In this document: in pieces, positions 43,529 through 54,006 of the stretch
How positions within the stretch are numbered: position 1 is the first letter of the stretch
How the letters are laid out: each line of letters begins with the position of its first letter
Assembly: GCF_000150955.2 (NCBI RefSeq)
Contig: NC_011693.1
Span: forward strand, 124,001-188,000
DNA length: 64,000 nucleotides
From: Phaeodactylum tricornutum CCAP 1055/1
Taxonomy: Eukaryota; Bacillariophyta; Bacillariophyceae; Surirellales; Neidiaceae
Reading direction: 5' to 3'
The notes under the pieces: generated by a model
What the model was told of the DNA's origin: nothing
Database searches by the model: none
Seen by the model: the letters and a program-made list of their open reading frames with translations, nothing else
Translations under genes and position numbers: made by a program

Positions 43529-44302
43529 TTAAAACCCCGGAATCCGGAGCTGATCGCAGTATCTCCACAGTATGACGGGTGAGACTAGGGCGTCCACCTC
43601 GTGCACGATGCAGTTTCCAACGTTCCAAGATTGGACAATTTTTGCGTCGGGGCCGACCGTTACACCGCCATCTTCCTTGGCTCCCCATCCCAAAAGCCCT
43701 CCCGACTGTACGGAATTGAAGGATCACATTAGATTCAAGGAATGGCGGAGGTGGCGCAGAATAGAAAGTTACGTTCTTTGAATCCCAACACCTACCTTGG
43801 TGCGACCAACGGGGACATCACCACCCAGACTCTTGACACCACCAATCGCCAACACCGGCTTGCCATCCTGTTTGGGAACGGTCCAGTTCTCGCGAAATAG
43901 CCGGGTCGCCGTCAGGGGTTCGCTGGCGACGACGTGGTAGGCCCCCATCTTTTCGGCCGTTTCGAGATTTCTCGGATCTTGGAGCTGTGCACGTTTCTTG
44001 TCACCAAGATTCGCAAAGGCTTCGGTGTTAGGAGCAAACAGCGTGTATCCTTCCGTGTTCGATTCCCGTAACGTCTTCATGACCTGGGAATTTTTGCCTA
44101 TCAAAGCCAAAAATTCTGGATACTTCGACTGCAAGAACTTCTCCACGTTCGAAATCTCGCTGGTTTGCTCTGGTGTCGTACTGTAAAAGATCGTTCGATA
44201 GCGAACTCCCGTATTCTGAAGTCCGATAGGAGTCACTTGAAAGGCGGCGCTCCGGCCGAGAAAGCTGAGCACGGCAAATAAATATGCTACTGAAGTTTTC
44301 AT
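43529..44302 (-). CDS. Plastid-targeted fasciclin (FAS1) domain protein
   Basis: Two exons on the minus strand, 44302-43796 and 43705-43529, joined in phase 0 over a 90-bp intron, encode 227 residues. The ATG at 44302 opens a signal peptide (MKTSVAYLFAVLSFLGRSAA) followed by Phe21, an ASAFAP-type plastid signal; an upstream ATG at 44410 would bury it. A single FAS1 domain fills the rest: EGYTLFAPNTEAFANLGDK (H1-like motif), EKMGAYHVVASEPLTATRL and, in exon 2, VQSWNVGNCIVHEVDALVSP (H2-like end). FAS1 domains mediate adhesion or ligand binding; a plastid form in algae has no fixed function. The last exon completes the domain, which supports the splice model. Confidence 0.85.
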
Positions 44303-44641
44303 TTTGCGTCGGCTATGTGATTCCTGGGTGCGTGCTGAAAAGTTTTGTCTAAGTGCAAACTGACAGTGAACAAGAAATCCATTTACCTGATCTTTGATGG
44401 AGACTACCATCGGAAGAGCCTTTTTTAAGAGTTAGCCTCAGGAATGAAGCGTCGCGAGGTTTACAGTTAGATCACTGTTAATTGTAATCCAAAATTGTGC
44501 CAAAATATCTACGAGATGCCCTTCCGACATACATATTCAATAACATGAATGTCTTTTTGCCTGTCTGCTTTCCCCCACGAGAAAACTTCGACTTCCAATT
44601 GCGATCGGAGGTTCATTAGTTTTGTACGACACTTTTGGACC
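44303..44641. other. Intergenic: divergent promoter region
   Basis: A compact 339-bp shared upstream region between the fasciclin gene (minus) and the ITP pyrophosphatase gene (plus). Confidence 0.5.
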
Positions 44642-45605
44642 ATGAGAATCATGCCTTCGAAAGGTCTTGGTTCACTGCTTCTTAGTGGCGCACTCATTAT
44701 TCACTTCGCAGAAAGCTTATCGACCGATGTACCGTTTAAGCAGCTTAAGATATCGTTTGTCACTGGCAACGCTATGAAGGTAATTTGACGCCCGACGCAG
44801 ACTCACAGGAATAGAATATGTCAACGATGTCCATCTAATTCACATCATCTCCTCTCTGATTGGTATCAGACATTGGAAGTCAAGCAGATTCTAGCAGATC
44901 ATGGTGCTACAAAAGGACCCACACCAGAGACTTCCTTGGTTGATTTACGGACGGTGCAAGTCGACCTACCCGAAATCCAGGAAGTCGACACCATGGCGAT
45001 TGCCAAAGACAAGGCGCTGTTGGCGGCACAACTCGCCAACGGTCCCTGTCTAGTAGAGGATACCTCTCTCAAGTTCACGGCTCTTGGGGGTATGCCCGGC
45101 CCTTATATAAAGTGAGTGTGGCCTTCTGTGGCATGTGAGTCGGCGTGTACTAAATCCCTCGGGATCTTATGTCCGCATCATGAATCTTGCCTTATTCTTT
45201 CACTTTAGATGGTTCCAGGAAAAGCTCAGATCCGAAGGACTGTACAACATTCTAGCTGCTTATGAAGACAAGACTGCCGTCGCGGTCTGTACCTTGGCGT
45301 TTTGTCCGGCGCCCCACGCGGATCCCGTTTTGTTTACCGGCGAATGTCACGGTCGCATCGTGGAACCTAATCCTGGCCGTGGCTTCGGTTGGGATTCCAT
45401 ATTTGTACCGGACGGCTGCGATGAGCCCTTTAGCCAAATGAGTTTGGCCGAAAAGAATCACTTAAGCCACCGGGGAAAAGCGGTCCGACGATGGGCCGAT
45501 TGGTTGGGCCGCAACCAGGACGCATTGTGGGAGCGACAAGAAGGAAGGCAATCATTGCCGGGTCATAAAGGACTCGACTTTCGAGTGCAGTTTCCCGAGC
45601 AATAG
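44642..45605 (+). CDS. Inosine triphosphate pyrophosphatase (HAM1/ITPA family)
   Basis: Three exons, 44642-44779, 44870-45111 and 45209-45605, with introns of 90 and 97 bp, give 258 residues. The enzyme hydrolyses ITP, dITP and XTP to monophosphate and pyrophosphate and so cleans the nucleotide pool. Signature motifs: SFVTGNAMK (GNxxK, residues ~38-46), CLVEDTSLKFTALGGMPGPY, IKWF, and GWDSIFVPDG ... SHRGKA near the C-terminus. The N-terminus adds a hydrophobic segment (GLGSLLLSGALIIHFAES) not present in cytosolic ITPA, suggesting targeting to the secretory route or the plastid, though no Phe follows a clear cleavage site. The C-terminal tail after SHRGKA is longer than in human ITPA. Confidence 0.9.
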
Positions 45606-45880
45606 TAGCGATGTGACTAAAAGAAAAATAGCTTTCCCCTGAAAGGCGGTTTGCGAGCAGTGACAAAACAGTCAGGTCTGTACGGTTCCGGATAACTTGA
45701 ACTGTTTGTCCAGAAATATTGTAAGTACAACAGTTTCATTAACTTAAAGCAAGTAACTTGGCTTTATTATGAGCAAACGTCAAATGGAAAACCAAAAGAT
45801 TACTTTCTACTTTTACACGCACACCGAGTCCAAGGGAAGATTCTGTGTATGTATTGCGTTCTTCGAAAACAACGTGCAGT

Positions 45881-46729
45881 CTACAAACCTAGATGTGCGG
45901 CGCCGATTAAATATCCCGCATACGCGGAAAACAAATGCCACAGTCCGTGAAGTATCATGTACGTCCGACCCTCCTCGTATACCCAGCATAGTCCCAAGCA
46001 AACCAGCGATACAGCGCCGTATTCGAGCCCTTCTAGGGGAAACGATGGACTCGAAAATAAATAGACTGACGCCGTCAAGATGGAAAGGGCAGCAAATGCA
46101 TAGTCGACCAAAAGCGCCAGCCGAACCACTGGAGCTCCCATTTCACCCTGGACTTGCAACTGATTGTAATGGTAATTGAAGGACGCGATGGCCGTCACGT
46201 CGGTCAATAGACCGAACCACAGATCCCCTTGCAATGTCAGGACTAGACCCGCCAATGCGTAGGCCATATTGGTGGCCAAGAATCCCACCCCCGGTACGGA
46301 TTTTTCGGTATCTGGGCTAAGGTTGGCGTACGACAAAGCCCATCCGGATGTAGCGCCATCCAAGATTTGTTGCGCTGGTTGAGTCAACGACGTCAACTGT
46401 GCCAATCCAAAATTTGTTTCGCCCAACCGCTGTTCCGTTGAGGCGTTTTCCTTCTCCAGCGAAAGAAGGGACTTCAGATCCCAGTCGTCGTCCGTTTTAC
46501 CATACAGGGAAGAAGACGCTCGCTTAGGTACCTTTACGTTGTCTCGTCCCAATAGGGAGAAACGACCCGAAGCAATCGTATTCGAACGAGATGGAAGACT
46601 GCTCGTCCTCGTAGACGGTTCTAAATGAAAGGATCGGGCTGTTCCCCCCAGGGCTAGGATTATACAGCATATTGATGTCATCATTCGTAGAGCTACAAGA
46701 CACGGCAACGATTGACTGTGTGTCGTCAT
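45881..46729 (-). CDS. CREST-superfamily seven-helix membrane protein (putative hydrolase), plastid-type signal
   Basis: 282 residues from the ATG at 46729 (46684 is a second choice). A hydrophobic leader (MMTSICCIILALGGTARS) precedes Phe-His-Leu, compatible with plastid import. About seven membrane helices follow. The residues that define the CREST group (alkaline ceramidases, PAQR receptors, Per1, SID-1, TMEM8) are seen in order: Ser and His in ASFNYHYNQL (S-x-x-Y-H), Asp in LALLVDYAFAAL, and H-x-x-x-H in ILHGLWHLFSAYAG. In that group these residues bind zinc and act on amide bonds of lipids. Membership rests on these motifs and their spacing, not on a search. Substrate is unknown. The leader and an acidic mature N-terminus (TDDDWDLKSLLSLEKEN) suggest a plastid membrane. 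Confidence 0.7.
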   Translation of the reverse strand: MTTHSQSLPCLVALRMMTSICCIILALGGTARSFHLEPSTRTSSLPSRSNTIASGRFSLLGRDNVKVPKRASSSLYGKTDDDWDLKSLLSLEKENASTEQRLGETNFGLAQLTSLTQPAQQILDGATSGWALSYANLSPDTEKSVPGVGFLATNMAYALAGLVLTLQGDLWFGLLTDVTAIASFNYHYNQLQVQGEMGAPVVRLALLVDYAFAALSILTASVYLFSSPSFPLEGLEYGAVSLVCLGLCWVYEEGRTYMILHGLWHLFSAYAGYLIGAAHLGL

Positions 46730-47394
46730 GGTCAACGTTGTGACGAAAGGAATAGAATTTGGTAACTTGAAATGAAACAATCGTGTGGAAAGGTGTGACC
46801 ACGGCTATGAAGACTCTTTAGCGGTCGAACTTCAAAATGAACTAGATCATGTAAACACTTCCTTTCGTCTCAGAAGAGGGGGGGGGGTATAGCGACGTCA
46901 GCGAACTTGGAATCCAGATGGCACGGCCAGACAAGCCAGAATCTCCTGATTTCGATGGCGCACTCTTTTTGCCTAATGTAAAAACTGGTTGGCGGGAAGA
47001 TTCGGCGAGCGACTGGCTTTGTTACGGCTTGTGCCACGATTACGGCTCGTCAACGGATATTACAGTTATATGGACAAATTCGTTTGTACTTACTGTTCAT
47101 ACCAATTTGGTTCGATGCTTAACAGACGATAGCTCATCAATATCCTGAACCTTTCTTTCAGAAAAGTGTCCCCCAAAGATGAATGAGACACATACCAAAT
47201 CAAATTTCGGCATGAGTACACCGTCTCATTACTGTATTGCTCGATCTTATCCCTTCTGCGAAAGACTTTCACGTTCGTACCAGCGAACACAGCACGGAGA
47301 TTTCGTATTTGAAAAAAACGTATGGACCAGAAGGCAACAAACATAGTTTGACATTGTTCGTGTTGCTCACTTGGAGAGATCATACCGCACTGCA
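46730..47394. other. Intergenic: divergent promoter region
   Basis: About 665 bp between the CREST-type gene (minus) and the EF-hand gene (plus). It contains a run of about ten G at 46879-46888. No coding region supported. Confidence 0.5.
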
Positions 47395-48996
47395 ATGAAA
47401 GACAGAGCCATGCCTTCCTTCCGTTTGCCTCTACTTATGCTTTTGTCCCTTTACTTTCCTATGGATATACTCTCAAAGACTGATCTATCAAGCTGTATGG
47501 AAGCTATGCAACTAGCCGATCAAAACAGAGACGGTCTTATTTCCAGATCCGAGTACGTCAACCTCATGACGACCCTGAGTCCGTACGAGTCATGTCCAGA
47601 TTCTCGCCTCGGCGGCGACCTTTTAGGAAACGGCTCCTTCCATTTGGCGTTTTCGTCTTTGGCTTGCCTCTGTCTGCGCTACACGAATGATCGGAATTGT
47701 TGTACAGAAGCGGGGGAAGAAAACGGCACCGGTCCCGTTCTCGTGTTGGGGAACGTGTACCCCAAAGCCTATACCGAGCGCGTTTGTGCGACGCTCGCCG
47801 GTACGCTCGACGATGAATGTGCCCCTCCACCAACTTTGTCGCCTGCAGTGTTACTTTTGGAAACACCCGTTACCGCAGCGGCGGCACCTACTGCGGGTCG
47901 ACCAGAAGCCTCTCAACCACCGACTGTAAGTCCCAACTTTCGTCCGTCATCCAACCCGACTGCACCACCAAGGGAATCGATTTTACCTACACCAACGAGT
48001 CTATTCAATAGTGGAGGGGTTGAGGACGGAGGCAACAATGGCTCCCTGGTTGATGCGAACACAGACGACCCTAATCGAGGACTGACCATAGCCTTGCCCA
48101 TTGTGCTCCTTTTGACACTCATCGGCACGCTTGCCTTTTGGGCAAACCGGCGGCGTTCACGTGCGCGCGATCGTGAGTTCAGCTCTCTGGCGTTGGGTTA
48201 TTGGAACAAGGGACGCGGTACGGGTGGCGAACAACCATCGCCGTCCGACAATTTCGACAATCGTACGACCTGTACAAAATCAATCGAAACGCCAGGATGC
48301 GTGTGGGTCTCTGAGTTAAAACTCCCATTGTCCTTGGAAATGCATACGCCACAGCGTTCTGTTAACCTACAGAATAGTTTTGAAATGAATCACAGGGGCA
48401 TCGATGCAAAAACCCAGGTTTCTTTAGGTTCCCTTGGCGTATACGAATCAGGAAGCGAAACCAGTACCGGTGTGGTTGTGGTCGGGGAGTTGGCGCATCC
48501 CAAAATCCGGCGAGATCGGGAATTTTCATCTCCCTTGGAAAGCGAGGGGTCGGAGATTGACGAGGAATTTTTATCGGAACAGGACGTTGACGAAATTTCC
48601 TCGCTGGCGACAACGTCAGACGATTACGATTGTGATTCAAATTACACTCTGTATCGAGCATGTGATGCCGTTCCCGAGAAGAACCAGAACGATTCGTATA
48701 CGCCAGGGGATAAGGCTAAGCAGACGCCGCCCCCTCATGGTGTGAGTAGGCAGCGGCGTCCTTCCGCAATCCCAACCGTTGGTATTGCGACGAGCCCGAT
48801 TGTACTAGTCAACACAACGCTGCATGCGGCAGCAACGGAATACCCAGACCAAGGTCCAACACCTGCGTTCCAATACGCGGAAGAGGGAAATGACAGTGAC
48901 TCGCAAGCAGATTTTTCGTTCCTCGATTACAGTCTGAAGCAAGCCGCGTGGCTAGACTTTCAGCCCGGTGCGGCACCAGAAGAAGGTCTGCCGTAA
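47395..48996 (+). CDS. Type I membrane protein with an EF-hand in the extracellular part
   Basis: Start ATG at 47395 (next at 47410), 533 residues, one exon. The signal peptide (PSFRLPLLMLLSLYFPMDIL) is followed by one canonical EF-hand loop, DQNRDGLISRSE, whose Asp, Asn, Asp, Gly, Ile and Glu positions fit calcium binding. A Cys-rich part (LACLCLRYTNDRNCC) and a Pro/Thr/Ser-rich stalk lead to one membrane helix (TIALPIVLLLTLIGTLAFWA) and a stop-transfer sequence NRRRSRARDR. The cytosolic tail of ~270 residues is acidic and Ser/Thr-rich without a recognised domain. This is a receptor-like layout, but no ligand or enzyme domain can be named. Similar EF-hand/stalk/helix proteins are often seen in diatoms. 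Confidence 0.8.
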   Translation: MKDRAMPSFRLPLLMLLSLYFPMDILSKTDLSSCMEAMQLADQNRDGLISRSEYVNLMTTLSPYESCPDSRLGGDLLGNGSFHLAFSSLACLCLRYTNDRNCCTEAGEENGTGPVLVLGNVYPKAYTERVCATLAGTLDDECAPPPTLSPAVLLLETPVTAAAAPTAGRPEASQPPTVSPNFRPSSNPTAPPRESILPTPTSLFNSGGVEDGGNNGSLVDANTDDPNRGLTIALPIVLLLTLIGTLAFWANRRRSRARDREFSSLALGYWNKGRGTGGEQPSPSDNFDNRTTCTKSIETPGCVWVSELKLPLSLEMHTPQRSVNLQNSFEMNHRGIDAKTQVSLGSLGVYESGSETSTGVVVVGELAHPKIRRDREFSSPLESEGSEIDEEFLSEQDVDEISSLATTSDDYDCDSNYTLYRACDAVPEKNQNDSYTPGDKAKQTPPPHGVSRQRRPSAIPTVGIATSPIVLVNTTLHAAATEYPDQGPTPAFQYAEEGNDSDSQADFSFLDYSLKQAAWLDFQPGAAPEEGLP

Positions 48997-49223
48997 AATA
49001 TACGGTCCACGGAGTTAAGAACTCTACAGTTTGACAGTTGGAACAGTCCTGTCAGCAGAATTTCTTTTTGAACATTAGTCTGTTTACTCGGGGGGTTTAA
49101 TACTTGTAAGCGTAGTCGGGGATAGTCAATTGAGAGTGCCGACAGTTGAAGAAAAAAACGAGGTGCATCCAGGATGGCATAGTGATTTGTCCGTCAAATG
49201 AGGACGGTGTGATGGTGTGTTCT

Positions 49224-49985
49224 TTATTCGGGCGTCGCGCTAGGGATACGCTTCCACAGTGCGAGGCCTCCGCCGCCACCCCGTGCCGTGGCGATATTTT
49301 CGTCGGCCGAAATCCAGTTGAAGAATGCCTTCTTGTCCCGTTTGGTGTTGACCACGTTGGACTCGCTGCCTAATCCGGACTTGGCCCCCAAATTGGCGGC
49401 TTCTCCTTTTTTTAGCGTCACGTCAAAGAAATTCAATAGCAAGACCTTATCAAAATCGAACTCGAGTTTGCGTTTTTGCAAATCAAACTCCATGGTTCCC
49501 GAAAAGCGCACGGCGGGAAAGTCTCCGAAATAGATTCCGTTTTCGATTTCCATTGGTTCCTTCGTCGTCCGAAAACTCTGCACGGCCTTGATGGGAAAGT
49601 AATTGATTTTCCCGTACTTTTGTTGCGTCTGCGCCGTCCCGGTGGTAAAGACGAGACGCCAGTCGCCGTCCAGCGCCCGGAGCGTAGCCTCGGCCGTTGC
49701 GGGATAATCCTCCCGCGCCCGACGTCGCATGAGTGTTTCCAACTCCGCCAACGCCGTGTACACCTGTTCCGAGTCTTCCGTTTTGGTATCGGCGGCGCGC
49801 GTCAACAAGGCCACGTGCGTCTCCAGCGACGCGGGGTCTGCCGACGTCCGGCTCGCGAGGAACGGGAAGGCGTGACGGAAGCCCGGGGGCTGCGTGAGAG
49901 TCGGTAGCCACGCGGTGGACCGCGACAGCAGTGTCGCCACGAGGAAGAGTACGCAACGCGTTGTGCGATTTGGTGTCGGAAGCAT
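49224..49985 (-). CDS. Plastid lipid-associated protein / fibrillin (PAP)
   Basis: A single exon of 253 residues. The signal peptide (CVLFLVATLLSRSTA) precedes Trp-Leu-Pro, an ASAFAP-type plastid signal. The PAP/fibrillin hallmark LDGDWRLVFTTG opens the lipocalin-like barrel. FPIKAVQSFRTTKEPMEIEN, GIYFGDFPAVRFSGTMEFD and a C-terminal GGGLALWKRI follow. Fibrillins bind hydrophobic compounds in plastoglobules and thylakoids and help in stress tolerance. The total length is usual for small members. It is convergent with the EF-hand gene (227 bp between stops). Confidence 0.88.
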   Translation of the reverse strand: MLPTPNRTTRCVLFLVATLLSRSTAWLPTLTQPPGFRHAFPFLASRTSADPASLETHVALLTRAADTKTEDSEQVYTALAELETLMRRRAREDYPATAEATLRALDGDWRLVFTTGTAQTQQKYGKINYFPIKAVQSFRTTKEPMEIENGIYFGDFPAVRFSGTMEFDLQKRKLEFDFDKVLLLNFFDVTLKKGEAANLGAKSGLGSESNVVNTKRDKKAFFNWISADENIATARGGGGGLALWKRIPSATPE

Positions 49986-50600
49986 AGTTCGATGCGGATA
50001 GTGCCTGTAGAGTACTAGAAACCCGCATCACCAAACGTGGAGGTGCGCTCACAGTCAAGCAGGATTCAGGGGGATGAGCCGGCGCGGGTTTGTGGATCTC
50101 GAAGTACAGACGGGCGTGTGTCGTGCGGCAAACCTCATGTTTGTCTTTCCACGAATGAATCTCCAGGCGCCTCATCACGATTGAAATAGATATCAACAGG
50201 ACTCGAAAAAATGAATGGATACAGAAAAGACACACTTTGCATAAATGTAGGTGTCTGATTGTATCCACAACAGAACGTTTAGGTGAGGAATGAAACCCTC
50301 AAATCGAAATGTCCGACCACGACCCAGCCAGGGAGCTTCCGAATAGGAGCCGCGGCGGACTCGTGAAAAAACGTAGCCACGGAGATCGTCTCATAAACTC
50401 GATGGTCTTTTTATGCTCAAGATACCCTGGATACTTCTGCAAATTTGTCGCACCATCAATTTCAGTCGGGTCGAAACAGTGATCGGTATCTTTTCCTAGC
50501 AACAATTATCTGTAAGGAACCCTGCACGAGACCCTCCAACGAACAGGATTTACAGTTACCTGCCCTCTCTCCCTCACAAAGTACGTAGGTCTCACCCATC
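49986..50600. other. Intergenic: divergent promoter region
   Basis: About 615 bp between the fibrillin gene (minus) and the DUF6824-like gene (plus). No feature beyond possible promoters. Confidence 0.5.
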
Positions 50601-51065
50601 ATGAATCCACGGGCCCGTTCTCCCCACGCCGGTCACGACCATTCTCCCGCATCGGTGTTGCCGACCGTCGCATTCTACACCGAACGCGACATCGTGCAAA
50701 AGCGCGGGGGTATCATTAGTCAACGTGTCGCCAACAAGCAGTATCACGCCTTACTCCAGGCCAACGTGATGATCTACAAGACGCTCCCAAAAGACGATCG
50801 CAGCGACTTTGCCAAGAACATATACAATTTTCTCACGCGAGTTTGCCAGCGTCGCATCGTCCAGTACCGTACCGGCGGTGATGATTACGTCGTGCTCGAC
50901 GAAAGTAAAGGCGCCATCGTCATTTCCGCGGCGATTCGAGACGATAAGACTGCACAGGCCTGTTGCGCCTCGAATCCTCTTTGGATTTTGGGACACCATG
51001 ATCCTAGCCAGATGTATGGAGGAATGCCGTTCTTGTACCGGACCAACAATGACAACAAAAACATT

Positions 51066-51102
<37 letters not shown>

Positions 51103-51842
51103 CCGAAGCAGAGACTGTTTGGCACCATTGTCAATCCAGTACCGAGGCGCAAACGTTTCTAGTACAGGGACATTTGAAAAACTTGTTAGTTCTGCCTTCG
51201 GATATTGATATTCCGGATCGCTCTGTTCTTTCCTTTGCTCACCGACGCGACAACCTGCCGGCGCTGACGGTAACCAACTTGGCCGGACGAGACGGAGAGG
51301 ATGTTGGTGATCATGACGAAGAAGAAGACCTTGACGAGGCGGATGATTTACTCCGAATACTGGAACAGCGTCACGCGGACGACAACGGAGACACTCATTT
51401 ACCACCCCACTACCAGCACCAAGGGAAGGTTTCACCTTACTCGCACGGATCATGTGCATCCGATTTTACGTATCCCGTCCATCACCGCCATCGCGCTGTT
51501 TCACATGAAATGTTCGAGCAGCATTGGCACCCCTACGCAGAGCTTGGGGATATCTTTGCCATGGATTTGGAGCCCCGACCGATAGAAACAACGAATGATT
51601 CCTCGGGAATCACGGCCATAAAATTGAGGGACCTACCAACCTTTCCCGTCTCGTCCAGCTGCTCGACCATATCCATGTCGGACGGAGAAGACGACCACAT
51701 CATTGAGATCGAAGGTGAACCGATATCTTCCCGGCGGAAACGACCCCGATGTTGGGAAACTAGCATTGCGGCAAACTCCTCGAGCAGCTTATGGTCTGGT
51801 TCGGGTGAGGACGCTTTTTGTCGTTACCAATGGGAGTGGTAG
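50601..51842 (+). CDS. DUF6824-like diatom regulatory protein with poly-Asn tract
   Basis: A single exon of 413 residues. Residues ~25-115 form the recognisable part: FYTERDIVQKRGG, SQRVANKQYHALLQANVMIY, FAKNIYNFLTRVCQRRIVQY and a closing VVLDESKGAIVISAAIRDDK. The spacing of N-x-x-Y, the K/R-rich helix and the final K-x-x-x-A-I-R recalls DUF6824, a domain expanded in diatoms and often present in presumed nuclear regulators. The match is from memory and the GGRF turn of typical members is altered here. A run of about a dozen Asn (coded by AAC repeats) follows, then a long acidic, His- and Ser-rich tail with RRKRPRCW as a possible nuclear signal. Function unknown. Confidence 0.7.
51066..51103 (+). 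repeat. (AAC)n trinucleotide repeat coding for Asn
   Basis: About twelve AAC codons inside the DUF6824-like gene. The tract keeps frame whatever its length, so alleles may differ in Asn number. Confidence 0.95.
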
Positions 51843-52298
51843 AGAACAAGTCCATTGCTACCACCACAATCCAAGGTAGCTTCCTGACGCACGCTGCTTT
51901 AGAGGCGGTTGTTGGATACGGATACGCCGCTGGTCGCACGTTTCCCGATTGTTGATTTCTATTTCTTTCATTTCCTTTCTACATTTGTGTACTTTTTTCT
52001 AGGTTCGTTTTTACCATACCTAATAGTATGAAATTTGCAATTTTTACACACAGATGTAATGGTTTACATACAGCTTTGAGGGTTATAGGTAAATGCCGGA
52101 GAATGATCCCTCCGACTTTGTGCTTGTCAATAGACTATTCCTAGAACGTCTAACCAGGCGTCCACGCCACCCAGCAGGTGGAGCTACTACTAGGTATGCC
52201 AAGGGAAGGCGGGATTTTCGAAAGCAAAACAACGAACCAAAACCGCCCACTTTCAGAGTCAATACGTCTCTTGTTGATGTAGTACTGAATGGTTTGTT

Positions 52299-52377
52299 AT
52301 CTTTTCCGTGTCTTTCCATCTATATAACAACTGCTCTACATCCCGGTACTCAGTATCGACTGCGCTTTTGTCTATTG
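52299..52377 (+). repeat. Diverged direct repeat, copy A
   Basis: It shares cttttccgtgtctttccat exactly with copy B at 53653, then patchy similarity (tgctcta, cggtactc, ttttgtc against ttttcgtc) for about 55 bp more. Confidence 0.65.
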
Positions 52378-52769
52378 TAAAGTGGCGCAGAAGTATTGTG
52401 TCGTGTCTGATGTTGGTCATTCACTGTCACAATCAGTCGAAACGAAACTGCCGTAACTATCAATTCGATACCGTCGAGTCAGGAAACAGAGAGCTATAGC
52501 TCTAGAGGCATAGCCAATGAAACAGCCGGCCTCATGTCAATAAGAAATCTTTACATATGCTTTGTAGTCAATCATGGATGCTGTGTGACTTGCTGGTGAC
52601 TTGTGGCCGACACGGCAAACTCACAGGCCGTTGCATCACCATCATACTACAGTTACCGAATTTTGTGCTCAATCATTCACCCACGGAAATGACGTATTTC
52701 TGCCGTTTGACAGTTGGGAAGCCCAAGAAGCCTTCTTACCAAACATTTTGCTGATGACTCTCCTACTGA

Positions 52770-52918
52770 TCTTAGGCTTCCTAGGACGACAATTTGGCAT
52801 GATTTCAGTTGGAGAGTGATTGAGCCAAAATGTTGGATTCTGCAAGTAGATTTGCCGTCTTAGGAAGCCTAAAGGCTTCTTAGGCCTGAGAAGGCATTTT
52901 AGGCCTAAGAAGGAAATG
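52770..52918. repeat. Inverted repeat with nested AGGCCT palindromes
   Basis: Arms 52770-52790 and 52854-52874 pair over a perfect 12-bp core (TTAGGCTTCCTA with TAGGAAGCCTAA; about 17 of 20 bp overall) around a ~65-bp loop. Directly after come two near-perfect palindromes centred on AGGCCT (cttcttaggcctgagaag and ttttaggcctaaga). Confidence 0.75.
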
Positions 52919-53650
52919 AATCAGCTAGGCCGGCTCGCTTTCGGATATGTTTCAGAATTTGCGGATTTGCTATAATTTCGACTTTACAGTTAGTTATGTT
53001 CAATGTTTGAACGCGAGGGACGTTCCAAAGGAGGAAGTCACAGTCAAACACTTATGCGTTTCATCATACATATAATATACTCTATGAAACCGCTGAGTGT
53101 TCGGAACTTCCAAATCGAAGTCACGTCGGACACTGGGAAACACGTAGACAACGTGAACGTCTCATCAACGCGATGGTTTGATAAATTATAGCCACACGAC
53201 ACTATAATTTCATACTACTGTGTAGATAAATTGGGGAAATTCGCTTTCGGGATTGCTTCGTTTACAGCATCGTTTGTAAGAACATCTATCTGCGACTTAC
53301 TAGCTCTATATCTTCGCCTCGTTATGCTTCCTTTTTCCAGGCTCTGTCGTAGGACAGACGTAGTTGCCAGACGACTGCCCTCGTCATAAGTTCGAAAGAG
53401 AGTTCATTCGCTACAGGGTTATTAACAGGAAGTTGGTCCATTCTGTTTCCTATATTGATTAAAACAATCGGAATCTCTGTGAAGCTTTCCCCCGAAGCAC
53501 TACTTTTTCGTCTTATTCTTACACTCGTGAGCAAGTAGATCAGATGGAGCCTGGTACTGCAGCGTTAAGTCGAATAATGACTTCCAAAACCAAAATACCT
53601 AATGAATAAAAACCTTTCGCCGATTGTACCTTGCTACGTAGCAATGGATT

Positions 53651-53735
53651 CTCTTTTCCGTGTCTTTCCATTTCTATAGTAATGGAAGTGCTCTAAGTAA
53701 CGGTACTCGTTATTCACTATGTTTTCGTCAGCTGT
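53651..53735 (+). repeat. Diverged direct repeat, copy B
   Basis: Partner of copy A at 52299-52377, about 1.35 kb downstream in the same orientation. Confidence 0.65.
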
Positions 53736-54006
53736 TGCAACGACTCATGACCCGTATGACTGGGTCTGACGGATCGTCTCCGCAGAAACTTTTGAAAAGG
53801 CGGATCGAACACCACACAAAAATCCGTCACGTGCTTTGGAGAAAAGGTAACAGTTACCAACAAGCTGGCGCATCTTCTTTCGACGACAAAGCACATCGCC
53901 GGTGTCCAACTTGGCTCACAGTCAGCTCACAAAGTCTTGCAAAGCGTCCTTAAGTTACCAAGAAGAATTCATATAAAACCTACCATCGAACAGGCTCCTC
54001 ACAATC

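Larger units (their letters stand above)
51843..54006. other. Gene-poor stretch with diverged repeats and a hairpin
   Basis: The longest stretch without a gene (2.2 kb). Open frames are short and look random. It contains two diverged copies of an ~80-bp sequence (52299-52377 and 53651-53735) and an inverted repeat with nested palindromes (52770-52918). It could be an old, unrecognisable insertion, an untranslated RNA locus, or plain intergenic DNA. Confidence 0.55.
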
